Numbered from the stretch's first letter, positions 26,778-36,618 are shown. The stretch is DNA of 64,000 nt from Pseudomonas sp. URMO17WK12:I2 (GCF_003253735.1 NZ_QKYW01000008.1:1-64000); one strand, 5' to 3'. Made by a program: numbers and translations. The notes: a model not told the origin generated them from the letters alone.

Positions 26778-27410
26778 TCAGATCGCGCGTAGTGCCTTGC
26801 TATGGAGCATGTCGATCAGCGCATCGACCATTGCATGGGCATGAGCACCAAGATCATAGGCTTCGGGCTTGAGCAGCCAGTGAGCCTGCAGGCCATCGAT
26901 ATAGGCATGCAGGCAGATCGCCGCGCGCTGGCAATCGAGATCGGCCGGCAGTTGGCCGCGATTGACGGCATTACGTAATGTTCTGGCAATGCGTTGGTCG
27001 CATTCTTGCTGGAACGCCTGCATCTGCTGGCGCAGGCCACCAACCTCCGAGCTGTACTCGCATTTGTACTGCAGGATCTCGCCGACGCGGCGGTACTCGT
27101 CGTTGGCGTGCATGCGCAGCAGCAGCTGCACCAGCAGTTGACGCATGTTGCCCAATGGATCCGGTTCGTCTTCGCTCTCGCAGGCGCGGGCCAGCTCTTC
27201 CTGGGGTAGCAGGCGACGGTCGAGCATGGCCTGGAACACGTCGACCTTGTTCTGGAAGTGCCAGTAGATGGCGCCACGCGTTACCCCTGCGGCGGCAGCG
27301 ATATCAGCCAGCGAGGTGGCGGATACGCCATTGGCGTAGAACACCCGCTCGGCGGCATCGAGAATCTGCGCCCGGGTTTCTTCGGCTTCCTCTTTGGTGC
27401 GTCTTGCCAT
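26778..27410 (-). CDS. ttgR: TtgR-type TetR/AcrR repressor of the RND pump (210 aa)
   Basis: The N-terminal helix-turn-helix (SLADIAAAAGVTRGAIYWHFQNK, about residues 33-55) and a C-terminal ligand-binding domain with length (210 aa) and pattern of TtgR/ArpR. It diverges from the pump operon, and a TtgR-type operator lies between them. TtgR binds antibiotics and plant phenolics and is released from DNA, switching on ttgABC and itself. Ligand range here is not proven. Confidence 0.88.
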   Translation of the reverse strand: MARRTKEEAEETRAQILDAAERVFYANGVSATSLADIAAAAGVTRGAIYWHFQNKVDVFQAMLDRRLLPQEELARACESEDEPDPLGNMRQLLVQLLLRMHANDEYRRVGEILQYKCEYSSEVGGLRQQMQAFQQECDQRIARTLRNAVNRGQLPADLDCQRAAICLHAYIDGLQAHWLLKPEAYDLGAHAHAMVDALIDMLHSKALRAI

Positions 27411-27498
27411 GTCGAGCAGTTACCACGCGTTTAAATTGTGGATGAAAAAACCGGCTGGCGGTCATAGGCAGGCTCGCAGTGTCACATCAAAAAGATCC

Positions 27499-27530
27499 GT
27501 TTACAAACATTCTCGAATGTAAGTATATTT
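27499..27530 (+). promoter_or_regulatory. TtgR-type operator overlapping the pump promoter
   Basis: The inner inverted repeat ACATTC/GAATGT (27507-27512 and 27515-27520) lies in a larger TACAAACATTC...GAATGTAAGTA dyad. It closely resembles the P. putida ttgABC operator as I remember it. A sigma70-like promoter overlaps it: TTTACA at 27500-27505 and TATATT at 27524-27529 with 18-base spacing. Repressor binding would block RNA polymerase. Confidence 0.78.
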
Positions 27531-27616
27531 GCGCTCTAATTCCCAGTATCCGCCTCGGCTATCTGCCAGGTACCGCTCCCCGCGGCTCGAATCACTTAGA
27601 CATGAGGTCCTTTCAG

Positions 27617-28759
27617 ATGCAGAAGAAGCCAGCCTTCGCCGCTATGGTTTCCGCTATCGCTCTGGCCACGCTGACGCTCGCTGGCTGCGGCGACAAGGCT
27701 GCTCCGCCACCGCGCCAGGCGCCGACCGTCGGCATCGTCACGCTGCAGGCAGAGCCTTACACGCTGACCACCGAACTGCCCGGCAGAACCGCGGCCTTCC
27801 GCATCGCCGAGGTGCGTCCGCAGGTCAACGGCATCATCCAGAAGCGCCTGTTCAAGGAAGGTTCCGAGGTCAAAGCCGGTCAGCAGCTGTATCAGATCGA
27901 TTCCTCGGTCTACGTGGCTGCGGCCAAGAGCGCGGAAGCGACCCTGGCATCGGCCAAGTCGCTGGCCGAGCGCTACAAGAGCCTGGTTTCCGACCAGGCG
28001 GTGAGCCGCCAGGCTTATGACGAAGCCCAGGCTGCACGTCTGCAGGCCGAAGCCTCGCTGGAGCAGGCGCGCATCAACGTGCGTTACACCAAGGTGCTGG
28101 CGCCCATCGCCGGCAAGATCGGTCGCTCGGCGGTCACCGAGGGGGCGCTGGTCAGCAGCGGCCAGACCAACGCCATGGCCACCATCCAGCAGCTCGACCC
28201 GATCTACGTCGACGTGACCCAGCCGACCAAGGATCTGCTGCGCCTGCGCCGCGAGCTGGAAAGCGGCCAACTGCAGAAGGCCAGCGATACCGCCGCCAAG
28301 GTGCAACTGCGTCTGGAAGACGGCAGCACCTACGAGCACGAAGGCACCCTGGAGTTCTCCGAGGTGTCGGTCGACGAGGGCACCGGCTCGGTGACCCTGC
28401 GCGCGGTGTTCCCCAACCCGGACCACAACCTGCTGCCCGGCATGTTCGTGCATGCGCGCCTCGCCGCTGGTGTGAATCAGCAGGCCATTCTCGCCCCGCA
28501 GCAAGGTGTGACGCGTAACGCCAAAGGTGAGCCGACCGCGCTGGTGGTCAACGACCAGAACAAGGTCGAGCTGCGTCAGATCAAGGCCGAGCGCACTGCC
28601 GGTAACCGCTGGCTGGTGCTCGATGGTTTGAAGGCCGGCGACAAGCTGATTACCGAAGGTCTGCAGTTCGTGCAGCCCGGCGCCGAGGTGAAAACCACCG
28701 AAGCGAAGAACGTGGCCGAGCCGAAACCGGCCTCTGCTGACCAGGCTGAAACCCGCTAA
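27617..28759 (+). CDS. ttgA: RND efflux periplasmic adaptor, TtgA/MexA type (380 aa)
   Basis: This membrane-fusion lipoprotein links the inner-membrane pump to the outer-membrane channel. The lipobox LTLAGC gives Cys24. The lipoyl/hairpin region includes VRPQVNGIIQKRLFKEGSEVKAGQ and the returning IAGKIGRSAVTEGALV, with a beta-barrel and membrane-proximal domain after it. ATG at 27617 has GAGG nine bases upstream; ATG at 27602 is an alternative. First gene of the ttgABC operon, under the TtgR operator. Confidence 0.93.
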   Translation: MQKKPAFAAMVSAIALATLTLAGCGDKAAPPPRQAPTVGIVTLQAEPYTLTTELPGRTAAFRIAEVRPQVNGIIQKRLFKEGSEVKAGQQLYQIDSSVYVAAAKSAEATLASAKSLAERYKSLVSDQAVSRQAYDEAQAARLQAEASLEQARINVRYTKVLAPIAGKIGRSAVTEGALVSSGQTNAMATIQQLDPIYVDVTQPTKDLLRLRRELESGQLQKASDTAAKVQLRLEDGSTYEHEGTLEFSEVSVDEGTGSVTLRAVFPNPDHNLLPGMFVHARLAAGVNQQAILAPQQGVTRNAKGEPTALVVNDQNKVELRQIKAERTAGNRWLVLDGLKAGDKLITEGLQFVQPGAEVKTTEAKNVAEPKPASADQAETR

Positions 28760-28773
28760 GGAGCGATTACACG

Positions 28774-31700
28774 ATGTCGAATTTCTTCATCGACAGGCCG
28801 ATTTTCGCCTGGGTGATCGCCTTGGTGATCATGCTGGCCGGCGGTCTGTCCATCCTCAAACTGCCGGTCAACCAGTACCCGAGCATCGCCGCGCCCGCAG
28901 TGAGCATCCAGGTCAACTACCCGGGTGCCTCCGCACAGACCGTGCAGGACACCGTGGTGCAGGTGATCGAGCAGCAGATGAACGGTATCGACGGGCTGCG
29001 CTACATCAGCTCGGCGAGCAACTCCGATGGCAGCATGGAGATCACCGTTACCTTCAACCAGGGCACCAACCCGGATATCGCCCAGGTTCAGGTACAGAAC
29101 AAGCTGCAGCTGGCCACCCCGCTGTTGCCCCAGGAAGTCCAGCAGCAAGGTCTGCGCGTTACCAAGGCAGTGAAGAACTTCCTCTTGGTGATCGGCGTGG
29201 TCTCAACTGATGGCAGCATGACCAACCAGGATCTCTCCAACTACATCGTCGCCAACATGCAGGATCCGATTTCCCGCACACCGGGCGTTGGTGACTTCCA
29301 GGTGTTCGGTGCCCAGTACGCCATGCGTATCTGGCTGGATCCGGCCAAGCTCAACAACTTCCAGCTGACCCCTGTCGATGTGCGCACCGCCGTGCAGGCG
29401 CAGAACGTGCAGATTTCCTCCGGCCAGTTCGGTGGCCTGCCTGCCGGCCCCGGCCAGCAGCTCAACGCCACCATCATCGGCAAGACCCGCCTGCAGACGC
29501 CGGAGCAGTTCCGCGACATTCTGCTCAAGGTCAACCGTGACGGCTCCCAGGTACGCCTCGGTGACGTCGCCAGGGTCGAGCTGGGTGGCGAGAACTACAA
29601 CATTCGTGCGCAGTTCAACGGCAATGCCGCATCCGGCCTGGCGATCAAGCTGGCCACCGGTGCCAACGCCCTGGATACCGCCAAGGCGATCCGCGCCACC
29701 ATCGATCAGCTCAAGCCATTCTTCCCGGCCGGTATGGAAGTGGTGATGCCGTACGACTCCACCCCCGTGGTTCAGGAATCGATCCATGGCGTGGTCATGA
29801 CCCTGATCGAGGCCTTCGTGCTGGTCTTCCTGGTCATGTACCTGTTCCTGCAGAACTTCCGCGCCACGCTGATTCCCACCCTGGCGGTGCCAGTGGTGCT
29901 GCTCGGTACTTTCGGGATCCTGGCGGTATTCGGCTACAGCATTAATACCCTGACCATGTTCGCCATGATTCTGGCCATCGGCCTGTTGGTGGACGACGCC
30001 ATCGTGGTGGTGGAAAACGTCGAGCGGGTGATGCGTGAAGAGGGGCTGTCGCCGCTCGAGGCGACGCGCAAGTCCATGGGCCAGATCCAGGGCGCGTTGG
30101 TGGGTATCGGCGTGGTGCTGTCGGCGGTATTGCTGCCGATGGCGTTCTTCGGCGGCTCGGTGGGGGTGATCTACCGGCAGTTCTCGATCACCATCGTTTC
30201 GGCCATGGTGCTCTCGGTGATCCTCGCGCTGATCTTCACGCCGGCGCTGTGCGCCACCATGCTCAAGCCGATCGCCAAGGGTGATCACCACGAGAAAGGC
30301 GGCTTCTTCGGCTGGTTCAACCGCACCTTCGAGCGCAGCGTAGACAGCTACGAGCGCGGCGTGCGTGGGGTGGTCAAGCGCAAGGCACCGTTCCTGATCA
30401 TCTATGCGGTGATCGTCGCGATTGCCGGCTGGCTGTTCACCCTGATCCCGTCGGCGTTCCTGCCCGAGGAAGACCAGGGCGTACTGTTCGCCCAGGTGCA
30501 GACGCCGTCGGGCTCCAGCGCAGCACGTACCCAAGCGGTCGTCGACGACATGCGCAAGTACCTGCTCGAAGACGAGAAGGACGTGGTCAATTCGGTGTTC
30601 ACCGTCACCGGCTTCAACTTCGCCGGCCGTGGCCAGAGCTCGGGTATGGCGTTCATCATGCTCAAGCCGTGGTCCGAGCGTACCGCTGCCGGTACCAGTG
30701 TCGCCGAGCTGGCGCAACGCGCCCAGGGCCGTTTCTTCGGTGGTGAGTTCCGCGATGCGATGGTCTTCGCTTTCGCCCCGCCAGCGGTGATGGAGCTGGG
30801 TAACGCTACCGGCTTCAACCTGTTCCTGCAGGACCGCGCCGGCGTCGGCCAGGCCACCCTGAACGAAGCCCGTGACAAGTTCCTCAAGCTGGCCAACCAG
30901 AGCCCGGTGCTGACCAGCGTGCGCGCCAACGGTCTGCTCGACGAACCGCAGTACAAGCTGCTGATCGACGACGAAAAGGTGCGCACCCTGGGTGTGTCCC
31001 TGGCGGATGTGAACAGCACCCTGCAGATCGCCTGGGGCGGCAGCTACGTCAACGACTTCATCGACAAGGGCCGGGTCAAGAAGGTCTACCTGCAGGGTCA
31101 GAGCGACTCGCGGATGAACCCCGAAGACCTGAGCAAATGGCACGTGCGCAACGATCAGGGCCAGATGGTGCCGTTCAGCGCCTTTGCTACCGGTGAGTGG
31201 ACTTACGGTTCGCCCAAGCTGTCACGCTACAACGGTGTGAGCGCCATCGAGATTCTCGGTGCGCCGGCGCCGGGCCACAGCTCGGGTGAGGCGATGGCCG
31301 AGGTCGAGCGGATTGCCGCCGAGCTGCCACAGGGCATCGGTTACGACTGGACAGGCCAATCCTACGAGGAGCGCCTGGCGGGTTCGCAAACCCTGGCCCT
31401 CTACGCGCTGTCGTTGCTGGTGGTGTTCCTCTGCCTGGCCGCGCTGTACGAGAGCTGGTCGATCCCGTTCTCGGTGATCCTGGTAGTGCCGTTGGGTATC
31501 CTCGGTGCGCTGCTGTTCACCCTGGGCCGCGGGCTGTCCAACGACGTGTTCTTCCAGGTGGGGCTGATCACCACCATCGGTTTGTCGGCGCGTAACGCAA
31601 TCCTCATCGTCGAGTTTGCCAAGTCGCTGCACGAGCAGGGCAAGAGCCATCTCGAGGCGGCGGTCGAGGCGTGCCGCATGCGTCTGCGCCCGATCATCAT

Positions 31701-31917
31701 GACCTCCCTGGCGTTCATCCTCGGCGTGGTTCCGCTGGCCATTTCCAGCGGCGCGGGCGCCGGTAGCAAACATGCCATCGGTACTGGCGTAATCGGCGGT
31801 ATGCTTACCGCTGCCGTGCTGGCGATCTTCTGGATCCCGCTGTTCTATGTGGTGGTCAGCTCGATGTTCAAGGACAAGAGCGTCAAACAATCCAATGATG
31901 AGGAGGCGGTCCAGTGA
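28774..31917 (+). CDS. ttgB: RND efflux permease, TtgB/MexB type (1047 aa)
   Basis: This is the proton-driven inner-membrane pump of the HAE1 family, exporting antibiotics, solvents and other hydrophobic compounds. It starts with MSNFFIDRPIFAWVIAL, has twelve expected membrane helices and two large periplasmic loops. Asp407-Asp408 in GLLVDDAIVVVEN are the proton-relay aspartates of TM4. Length is standard for AcrB/MexB. It is 14 bases after ttgA and overlaps ttgC by four bases. Confidence 0.96.
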   Translation: MSNFFIDRPIFAWVIALVIMLAGGLSILKLPVNQYPSIAAPAVSIQVNYPGASAQTVQDTVVQVIEQQMNGIDGLRYISSASNSDGSMEITVTFNQGTNPDIAQVQVQNKLQLATPLLPQEVQQQGLRVTKAVKNFLLVIGVVSTDGSMTNQDLSNYIVANMQDPISRTPGVGDFQVFGAQYAMRIWLDPAKLNNFQLTPVDVRTAVQAQNVQISSGQFGGLPAGPGQQLNATIIGKTRLQTPEQFRDILLKVNRDGSQVRLGDVARVELGGENYNIRAQFNGNAASGLAIKLATGANALDTAKAIRATIDQLKPFFPAGMEVVMPYDSTPVVQESIHGVVMTLIEAFVLVFLVMYLFLQNFRATLIPTLAVPVVLLGTFGILAVFGYSINTLTMFAMILAIGLLVDDAIVVVENVERVMREEGLSPLEATRKSMGQIQGALVGIGVVLSAVLLPMAFFGGSVGVIYRQFSITIVSAMVLSVILALIFTPALCATMLKPIAKGDHHEKGGFFGWFNRTFERSVDSYERGVRGVVKRKAPFLIIYAVIVAIAGWLFTLIPSAFLPEEDQGVLFAQVQTPSGSSAARTQAVVDDMRKYLLEDEKDVVNSVFTVTGFNFAGRGQSSGMAFIMLKPWSERTAAGTSVAELAQRAQGRFFGGEFRDAMVFAFAPPAVMELGNATGFNLFLQDRAGVGQATLNEARDKFLKLANQSPVLTSVRANGLLDEPQYKLLIDDEKVRTLGVSLADVNSTLQIAWGGSYVNDFIDKGRVKKVYLQGQSDSRMNPEDLSKWHVRNDQGQMVPFSAFATGEWTYGSPKLSRYNGVSAIEILGAPAPGHSSGEAMAEVERIAAELPQGIGYDWTGQSYEERLAGSQTLALYALSLLVVFLCLAALYESWSIPFSVILVVPLGILGALLFTLGRGLSNDVFFQVGLITTIGLSARNAILIVEFAKSLHEQGKSHLEAAVEACRMRLRPIIMTSLAFILGVVPLAISSGAGAGSKHAIGTGVIGGMLTAAVLAIFWIPLFYVVVSSMFKDKSVKQSNDEEAVQ

Positions 31918-33365
31918 GGCAGTCCCTGTTGTCTCTAGCCGTTGCGAGCATCGTGCTCAGCGGCTGCACCATGATTCCCGACTACCAGCGCCCCAGTGCA
32001 CCAGTCGATACTGCCTGGCCCCAGGGCCAGGCGTACCAGGGCAGCGCCGTGCAGGGTTCGGTCGCCGCGGCCGACCTCGGCTGGCGCGAGTTCCTGCATG
32101 ACCCGGCGCTGCAGCGCCTGGTGGAAACCGCGTTGAACAACAACCGCGACCTGCGCGTTGCGGCGTTGAACGTCGAGGCCTACCAGGCCCAGTACCGCAT
32201 CCAGCGTTCCGAGTTGTTCCCCAACGTCTCGGCCGATGGCAGCGGTACCCGCCAGCGCACACCAGCGGACCTGTCGCAGACCGGCCGTTCCACGGTTGGC
32301 GGCCAGTACAGCGCCACGGTCGGCGTTAATGCCTGGGAAGTGGACTTCTTCGGGCGCCTGCGCAGCCTCAACGAGCAGACCCTGCAGCAGTACTTCGCCA
32401 CCGAAGAGGCGCAGCGCAGCACGCAGATCAGCCTGATCGCCAGTGTGGCCAACGCCTACCTGACGCTGCAGGCCGACGAAGCCTTGCTGAAACTGACCCG
32501 CGATACCCTGGGTACCTTCCAGCGCAGCCTGGAACTGACCCAGCGCAGCTTCGACGTCGGGGTGACCGATGCCCTGTCCCTGAGCCAGGCGCGTACATCG
32601 GTGCAGACCGCCCAGGCCAACCTGGCGCAGTACACCCGCCAGGTCGCCCAGGATCGCAACGCCCTGGGCGTGCTGCTGGGCGGCCCGGTGCCGGCTGACC
32701 TGCCGCAGGGCGAAGGCCTGGACAAGCAACTGCTGGCCGAGGTGCCGGCCGGTTTGCCGTCCGACCTGCTGCAGCGTCGTCCCGACGTGCTGCAGGCCGA
32801 GCGCGAACTGCTCGCGGCCAATGCCAGCATCGGCGCCGCCCGCGCGGCGTTCTTTCCGAGCATCAGCCTGACTGCCAACGCCGGCACCGCCAGCCGCCAG
32901 CTGTCCGGGCTGTTCGATGGCGGCTCGGGTACCTGGCTGTTCCAGCCGCAGATCAACCTGCCGATCTTCACGGCCGGTCGCCTGCGCGCCAACCTCGACT
33001 ATGCCGAGATCCAGAAGAACATTCAGGTGGCGAACTACGAGAAAGCGGTGCAGACCGCCTTCCAGGAAGTCGCCGATGGCCTGGCCGCGCGTGGCACCTA
33101 CGAGGAGCAATTGCAGGCCCAGCGCAACCTGGTGGAAACCTCCGAGAGCTACTACGACCTGGCCGACCGGCGCTTCCGCACCGGGGTGGACAGCTACCTG
33201 ACCCTGCTCGATGCCCAGCGCCAGCTGTTCAGTGCCGAGCAGCAGCTGATCGGCGTACGCCTGTCGCAGCTCACCAGCGAGATCAACCTGTACAAGGCAC
33301 TCGGCGGTGGCTGGAACGAGCGTAGCCAGACTGCACCGGCCAGCGCGGCCGCACCGCAGTCCTGA
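31914..33365 (+). CDS. ttgC: RND efflux outer-membrane channel, TtgC/OprM type (483 aa)
   Basis: This TolC-like channel is an outer-membrane lipoprotein (lipobox SGC, Cys18). Two internal repeats with long helices (e.g. RDLRVAALNVEAYQAQYRIQ and ERELLAANASIGAARAAFFP) build the barrel and tunnel. It starts with GTG at 31914 inside the ttgB stop (GTGA), with AGGAGG at 31901-31906, so it is translationally coupled. A strong terminator follows. Confidence 0.95.
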   Translation: MRQSLLSLAVASIVLSGCTMIPDYQRPSAPVDTAWPQGQAYQGSAVQGSVAAADLGWREFLHDPALQRLVETALNNNRDLRVAALNVEAYQAQYRIQRSELFPNVSADGSGTRQRTPADLSQTGRSTVGGQYSATVGVNAWEVDFFGRLRSLNEQTLQQYFATEEAQRSTQISLIASVANAYLTLQADEALLKLTRDTLGTFQRSLELTQRSFDVGVTDALSLSQARTSVQTAQANLAQYTRQVAQDRNALGVLLGGPVPADLPQGEGLDKQLLAEVPAGLPSDLLQRRPDVLQAERELLAANASIGAARAAFFPSISLTANAGTASRQLSGLFDGGSGTWLFQPQINLPIFTAGRLRANLDYAEIQKNIQVANYEKAVQTAFQEVADGLAARGTYEEQLQAQRNLVETSESYYDLADRRFRTGVDSYLTLLDAQRQLFSAEQQLIGVRLSQLTSEINLYKALGGGWNERSQTAPASAAAPQS

Positions 33366-33384
33366 GCGGCTGCCAGCGCCCATG

Positions 33385-33412
33385 AAAAAGCCCCGCGATC
33401 GCGGGGCTTTTT
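33385..33412. terminator. Bidirectional terminator after ttgABC
   Basis: The stem AAAAAGCCCCGCGA/TCGCGGGGCTTTTT is a perfect 28-base palindrome. It is shared by the ttgABC operon and the convergent dedA gene. Confidence 0.92.
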
Positions 33413-33428
33413 CGTTTCTGGCAACGTG

Positions 33429-34091
33429 TTACTGCGGCGTCTGTACGCGCACCGAGCGGTTCATCCTGTGACGAATCAGCTGGATTAGGCCGGGCAGGAT
33501 CGACACCACGATGATGCCGACGATCAGGTAGTGCAGGTTGCTCTGCACCGCCGGCAGGTTGCCGAAGAAGTAGCCGCCGTAGGTGAACAGGGTGACCCAG
33601 AGAACCGCGCCGACCACATTGTAGGCGGCGAAGTGGGCGTAGTTCATGTGGCCCATACCGGCGACGAAGGGCGCGAAGGTGCGCACGATCGGCACGAAGC
33701 GCGCCAGGATGATGGTCTTGCCACCGTGGCGGGCATAGAACTGCTGGGTGATTTCCAGGTGGCGCCGGCGAAAGATCTTCGAATCCGGGTTGCGGAACAA
33801 CCGCTGGCCCATGAAGCGACCAATCGTGTAGTTCAGCGCGTCGCCGAGAATCGCCGCGCTGATCAGCAGCAGCACCAGCAGGTGCACGTTCATGGTGCCA
33901 TGCACGGCGATGGCGCCGGCCACGAACAGCAAGGAGTCGCCCGGCAGGAACGGGGTGACCACCAGACCGGTTTCGCAAAATATGATCAGGAACAGGATCG
34001 CGTAGATCCAGGTGCCGTATTGGGCGGTCAGGGCCGCCAGGTGCTGGTCGATATGCAGAATGAAATCGATAACCAGGTGAATGAATTCCAT
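33429..34091 (-). CDS. DedA-family inner-membrane protein (220 aa)
   Basis: The family signature FCETGLVVTPFLPGDSLLF and the loop FVPIVRTFAPFVAGMGHM are clear. DedA proteins are undecaprenyl-phosphate or lipid flippases/transporters important for envelope integrity. ATG at 34091 has GGAG six bases upstream; a TTG twelve bases earlier overlaps that site and is unlikely. Confidence 0.93.
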   Translation of the reverse strand: MEFIHLVIDFILHIDQHLAALTAQYGTWIYAILFLIIFCETGLVVTPFLPGDSLLFVAGAIAVHGTMNVHLLVLLLISAAILGDALNYTIGRFMGQRLFRNPDSKIFRRRHLEITQQFYARHGGKTIILARFVPIVRTFAPFVAGMGHMNYAHFAAYNVVGAVLWVTLFTYGGYFFGNLPAVQSNLHYLIVGIIVVSILPGLIQLIRHRMNRSVRVQTPQ

Positions 34092-34306
34092 CAAAGGCTC
34101 CAACGATAGGGCGGCCCGGTGTCCATCAGGGCGGGCTGCTTGGGGGCGGCATTATGCTCGCAATGGCGGGCAAAGGCGCGTGCTACAAGGTTCGGGCAGG
34201 CGTTTGAGCGTCAGTGCCGGCAAGCGTTCCATGCCGAGAGCAGGCGCCGATGAAACGCGGGCGCGTCGGCGCTATCGACGGCTGCCGTGCGCAGGTTTGG
34301 AAATCG

Positions 34307-34759
34307 CTAGGGTTTCTGCCGGGAGGGAACGTGCAGCTCGGTGGTTTGCGCTTCCTTGGCTTGCAGTGTCGACGGGTCGCGGCTGCTGACGTCCTGCTGG
34401 GCGCGTTGCTTGGCAATGGCGGCCATGCGCTCGGACCAGGCGAACTGCAGTTCGCGGTACTGCGGTGCCACGGCGGCACTGTTGAGTCGCGCTTGTTCCT
34501 GCCAGAACTCCGCATCACCACGCCACCACGGGTCTTCGCCGGGTGCCACAGGTTCGATCGGCTGAGCCGGTACGGCTTTGGTGGCGGTAGCAGGCGCCAG
34601 CTTGATGGTGGTTGGCTCTGGCTGTTGCGGCGCCGGGTTGAGGCGGGCAAACAGCTGGGCACCCCCATAGGCCAGCGCGGCGCCAACGGCAACTGCAACG
34701 GCGCTGCGCGCAAACTCGCTGCGCGGGCTTTTGGGTTTGCTGACTGGAGCCTTCATCAT
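34307..34759 (-). CDS. Hypothetical single-pass membrane protein (150 aa)
   Basis: A basic N-terminus (KAPVSKPKSPRSEFAR) precedes one membrane segment (about residues 20-40). A Pro/Ala-rich periplasmic linker and a helical C-terminal region with WWRGDAEFWQEQARLNSAAVAPQYRELQFAW follow. This topology fits an anchored periplasmic accessory protein. Codon use is normal for the genome. Not recognised; start may be 34756. Confidence 0.65.
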   Translation of the reverse strand: MMKAPVSKPKSPRSEFARSAVAVAVGAALAYGGAQLFARLNPAPQQPEPTTIKLAPATATKAVPAQPIEPVAPGEDPWWRGDAEFWQEQARLNSAAVAPQYRELQFAWSERMAAIAKQRAQQDVSSRDPSTLQAKEAQTTELHVPSRQKP

Positions 34760-34874
34760 CCATCCCTAGAAGAGAAAGAACCGACACGACGCATGGCGGA
34801 ACCTGGGTGAATGATAGCCACTTGCGCGGCGCCGTTGAGCTTTATTTACGTGTCGGTGTGGCGTGCTAGAGCCG

Positions 34875-35237
34875 TTACTTGGCCTTGATGATGCGCTGGA
34901 TGGTGCCAGTGTTGTTGTTCAGCAACACATAGTCGGTACCAATCTTCACCCAGTGCTCGTGTTCCTTGTCTTCCGGCTCCGGCAGGTTGTGCTTTTTCAG
35001 GTCCTTGATGGCGTAATCGTCGCGCCAGTACTTGTGCGGCGCCGGGGTGCCTTCCTCGAGATCACCGATGTGCATCGGGTCCTTGGCTTGTGGATCTTCC
35101 TGCTTCGGCTTCTGCTGGAGCACCTGGTCCTGATAGACCTCACGGGCGGGTTCCTGCTCTTTCGGGTCGGCCGCATGGGCCATGCCGCTGACCAACAAGG
35201 CGCCAAACAAGATGCTGAGGGTAGGCGTGGTTTTCAT
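34875..35237 (-). CDS. RcnB-like exported protein (120 aa)
   Basis: The signal peptide (MKTTPTLSILFGALLVSGMAHA) is followed by a Lys/Glu/Pro-rich region and a C-terminal segment (EHWVKIGTDYVLLNNNTGTI) resembling the RcnB (YohN) periplasmic fold, a family tied to nickel/cobalt homeostasis. AGGAG supports the ATG at 35237. No rcnA efflux gene is next to it, so a metal role is only suggested. Confidence 0.7.
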   Translation of the reverse strand: MKTTPTLSILFGALLVSGMAHAADPKEQEPAREVYQDQVLQQKPKQEDPQAKDPMHIGDLEEGTPAPHKYWRDDYAIKDLKKHNLPEPEDKEHEHWVKIGTDYVLLNNNTGTIQRIIKAK

Positions 35238-35447
35238 ATGACTCTCCTTAATCCGTGTCCATATCAATGGACAGGGACAGGTTGCGGAAAACTCAACCTA
35301 AATTTTTGCCACCCAACCGGCCTGTCGTCTTCTTATACCGCGTTGCCGGCGACACTTGCGTGCAGGCCGCCGAACGGCAGGTTTTTTCCATGAACCTTAA
35401 GGCGGCATGTCAGCACTATCTATTCAAGTACCCCATTCGAGTGAGTC

Positions 35448-35837
35448 ATGCCTGTTTCCGTTTTTCTTGCCCTGGTATTCGGCTGCGTCGGCGCCGTGCT
35501 CATGGGCATCGGCCTTTCCCGGCGTCGTGTCAGCCGCAACTGGTTGTGCGCGCAAGGGCGCATCATCGCCAGTGACTGGGGGCTCAGCACGCCGAGCCGT
35601 TACCCGCGTTTCGAATGGCGCGACGCCGAAGGCAACCTGCACATGCACGAGAGCAGCATGAGCAGCTGGCGCCATTACCGCAAAGGTGATGCGGTCCCGG
35701 TTCGCTACGACCCGACGTTCCCCAAGCGTGCGGTGATCGATACCCCGGTGCAACGCGGCGCCTCGTTCTTCTGGCTGGGGGTGCTGCTGTGCGGCATTGC
35801 CGGGCTGTTCCTGCTGGCCGAGCTACTGCTCAATTAA
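35448..35837 (+). CDS. DUF3592-type membrane protein (129 aa)
   Basis: One membrane helix lies at each end (about residues 4-22 and 107-127), with a soluble domain between containing YPRFEWRDAEGNLHMHES and VPVRYDPTFPKRAVI, the typical DUF3592 pattern. Function unknown. The ribosome binding site is weak. Confidence 0.75.
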   Translation: MPVSVFLALVFGCVGAVLMGIGLSRRRVSRNWLCAQGRIIASDWGLSTPSRYPRFEWRDAEGNLHMHESSMSSWRHYRKGDAVPVRYDPTFPKRAVIDTPVQRGASFFWLGVLLCGIAGLFLLAELLLN

Positions 35838-36020
35838 GCCGCTGGCCTTCCAGCCGCTCTGCGGGGTGGCTGCGACCATCTGAGCACATACGTCCAATAA
35901 AGCCGCTCGACGCAGCGGCATAGTGGCTGCACGGTCGAGATGCAGCCGCGGGCTGTCTGATCGTCATGCCGCCGGCCTTGGCCGTGCGGGTCGATTTCGC
36001 CGCCAAGGACGTCCCTCGAT

Positions 36021-36584
36021 ATGCCAACCAGTGAGCCGAGCGAAGTGGTGACCCTGGTCATCCAGCACAAGATCCGTCCAGGCTGCTTGCCGGCCTACGA
36101 GGCCTGGCTCAAGCGCGCCCTGGCCGCTGCCGAGCAGCAGACCGGGCACCTGGGCGTCAATGTGATCCGTGCGGACGGGCAGGGCGACAGTTTCACCACC
36201 GTACTGCGTTTCGCCGAAGGCTGGCAGCTCGACGAATGGATCGCCTCGGATCGCCGCCGCCTGCTGGTCGACGAAGTGCTACCGCTGCTCGAGGGCGGCG
36301 ACCAGATCCAGGTCAGCCGCGATCACGAATTCTGGTTCACCCCCGAACATGCCCAGGCACCGCAGCCGCCGAAGTGGAAGCAGGCGGTGCTCACCTACCT
36401 GGTCATCTGCCCGCTGACCATGCTCATCCCGCAACTGTGGCTACCGCTGTTCCAGCAGTACCCGGCGCTGGGCGGCGTGGTGCCGAGCAACCTGCTGATC
36501 ACCCTGTGCATCGTCGTACCGGTGGTGTTCTGGATCATGCCGGTGGTCACCCGCTGTTGTGCGGGCTGGCTGAGCGCCCGCTGA
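36021..36584 (+). CDS. ABM-domain protein with C-terminal membrane helices (187 aa)
   Basis: Residues about 8-100 form a dimeric alpha/beta-barrel (antibiotic biosynthesis monooxygenase-like): VTLVIQHKIRPGCLPAYEAWL and the RFAEGWQLDEW segment. Two or three hydrophobic helices follow (about 120-180). ABM domains can bind or oxidise small aromatic or reactive compounds, but no catalytic residues are certain. It starts a same-strand run with the hydrolase 34 bases downstream, and the MFS protein at 39648 carries another ABM-like domain. Confidence 0.75.
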   Translation: MPTSEPSEVVTLVIQHKIRPGCLPAYEAWLKRALAAAEQQTGHLGVNVIRADGQGDSFTTVLRFAEGWQLDEWIASDRRRLLVDEVLPLLEGGDQIQVSRDHEFWFTPEHAQAPQPPKWKQAVLTYLVICPLTMLIPQLWLPLFQQYPALGGVVPSNLLITLCIVVPVVFWIMPVVTRCCAGWLSAR

Positions 36585-36618
36585 CTTTCCCCACATTCCT
36601 ATCCGAGAGGTTATCGCC

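Noticed and set aside
29203..31143. Long minus-strand frame opposite ttgB
   Set aside because: Antisense shadow of the RND permease; His/Gln/Arg-rich with no recognisable fold.
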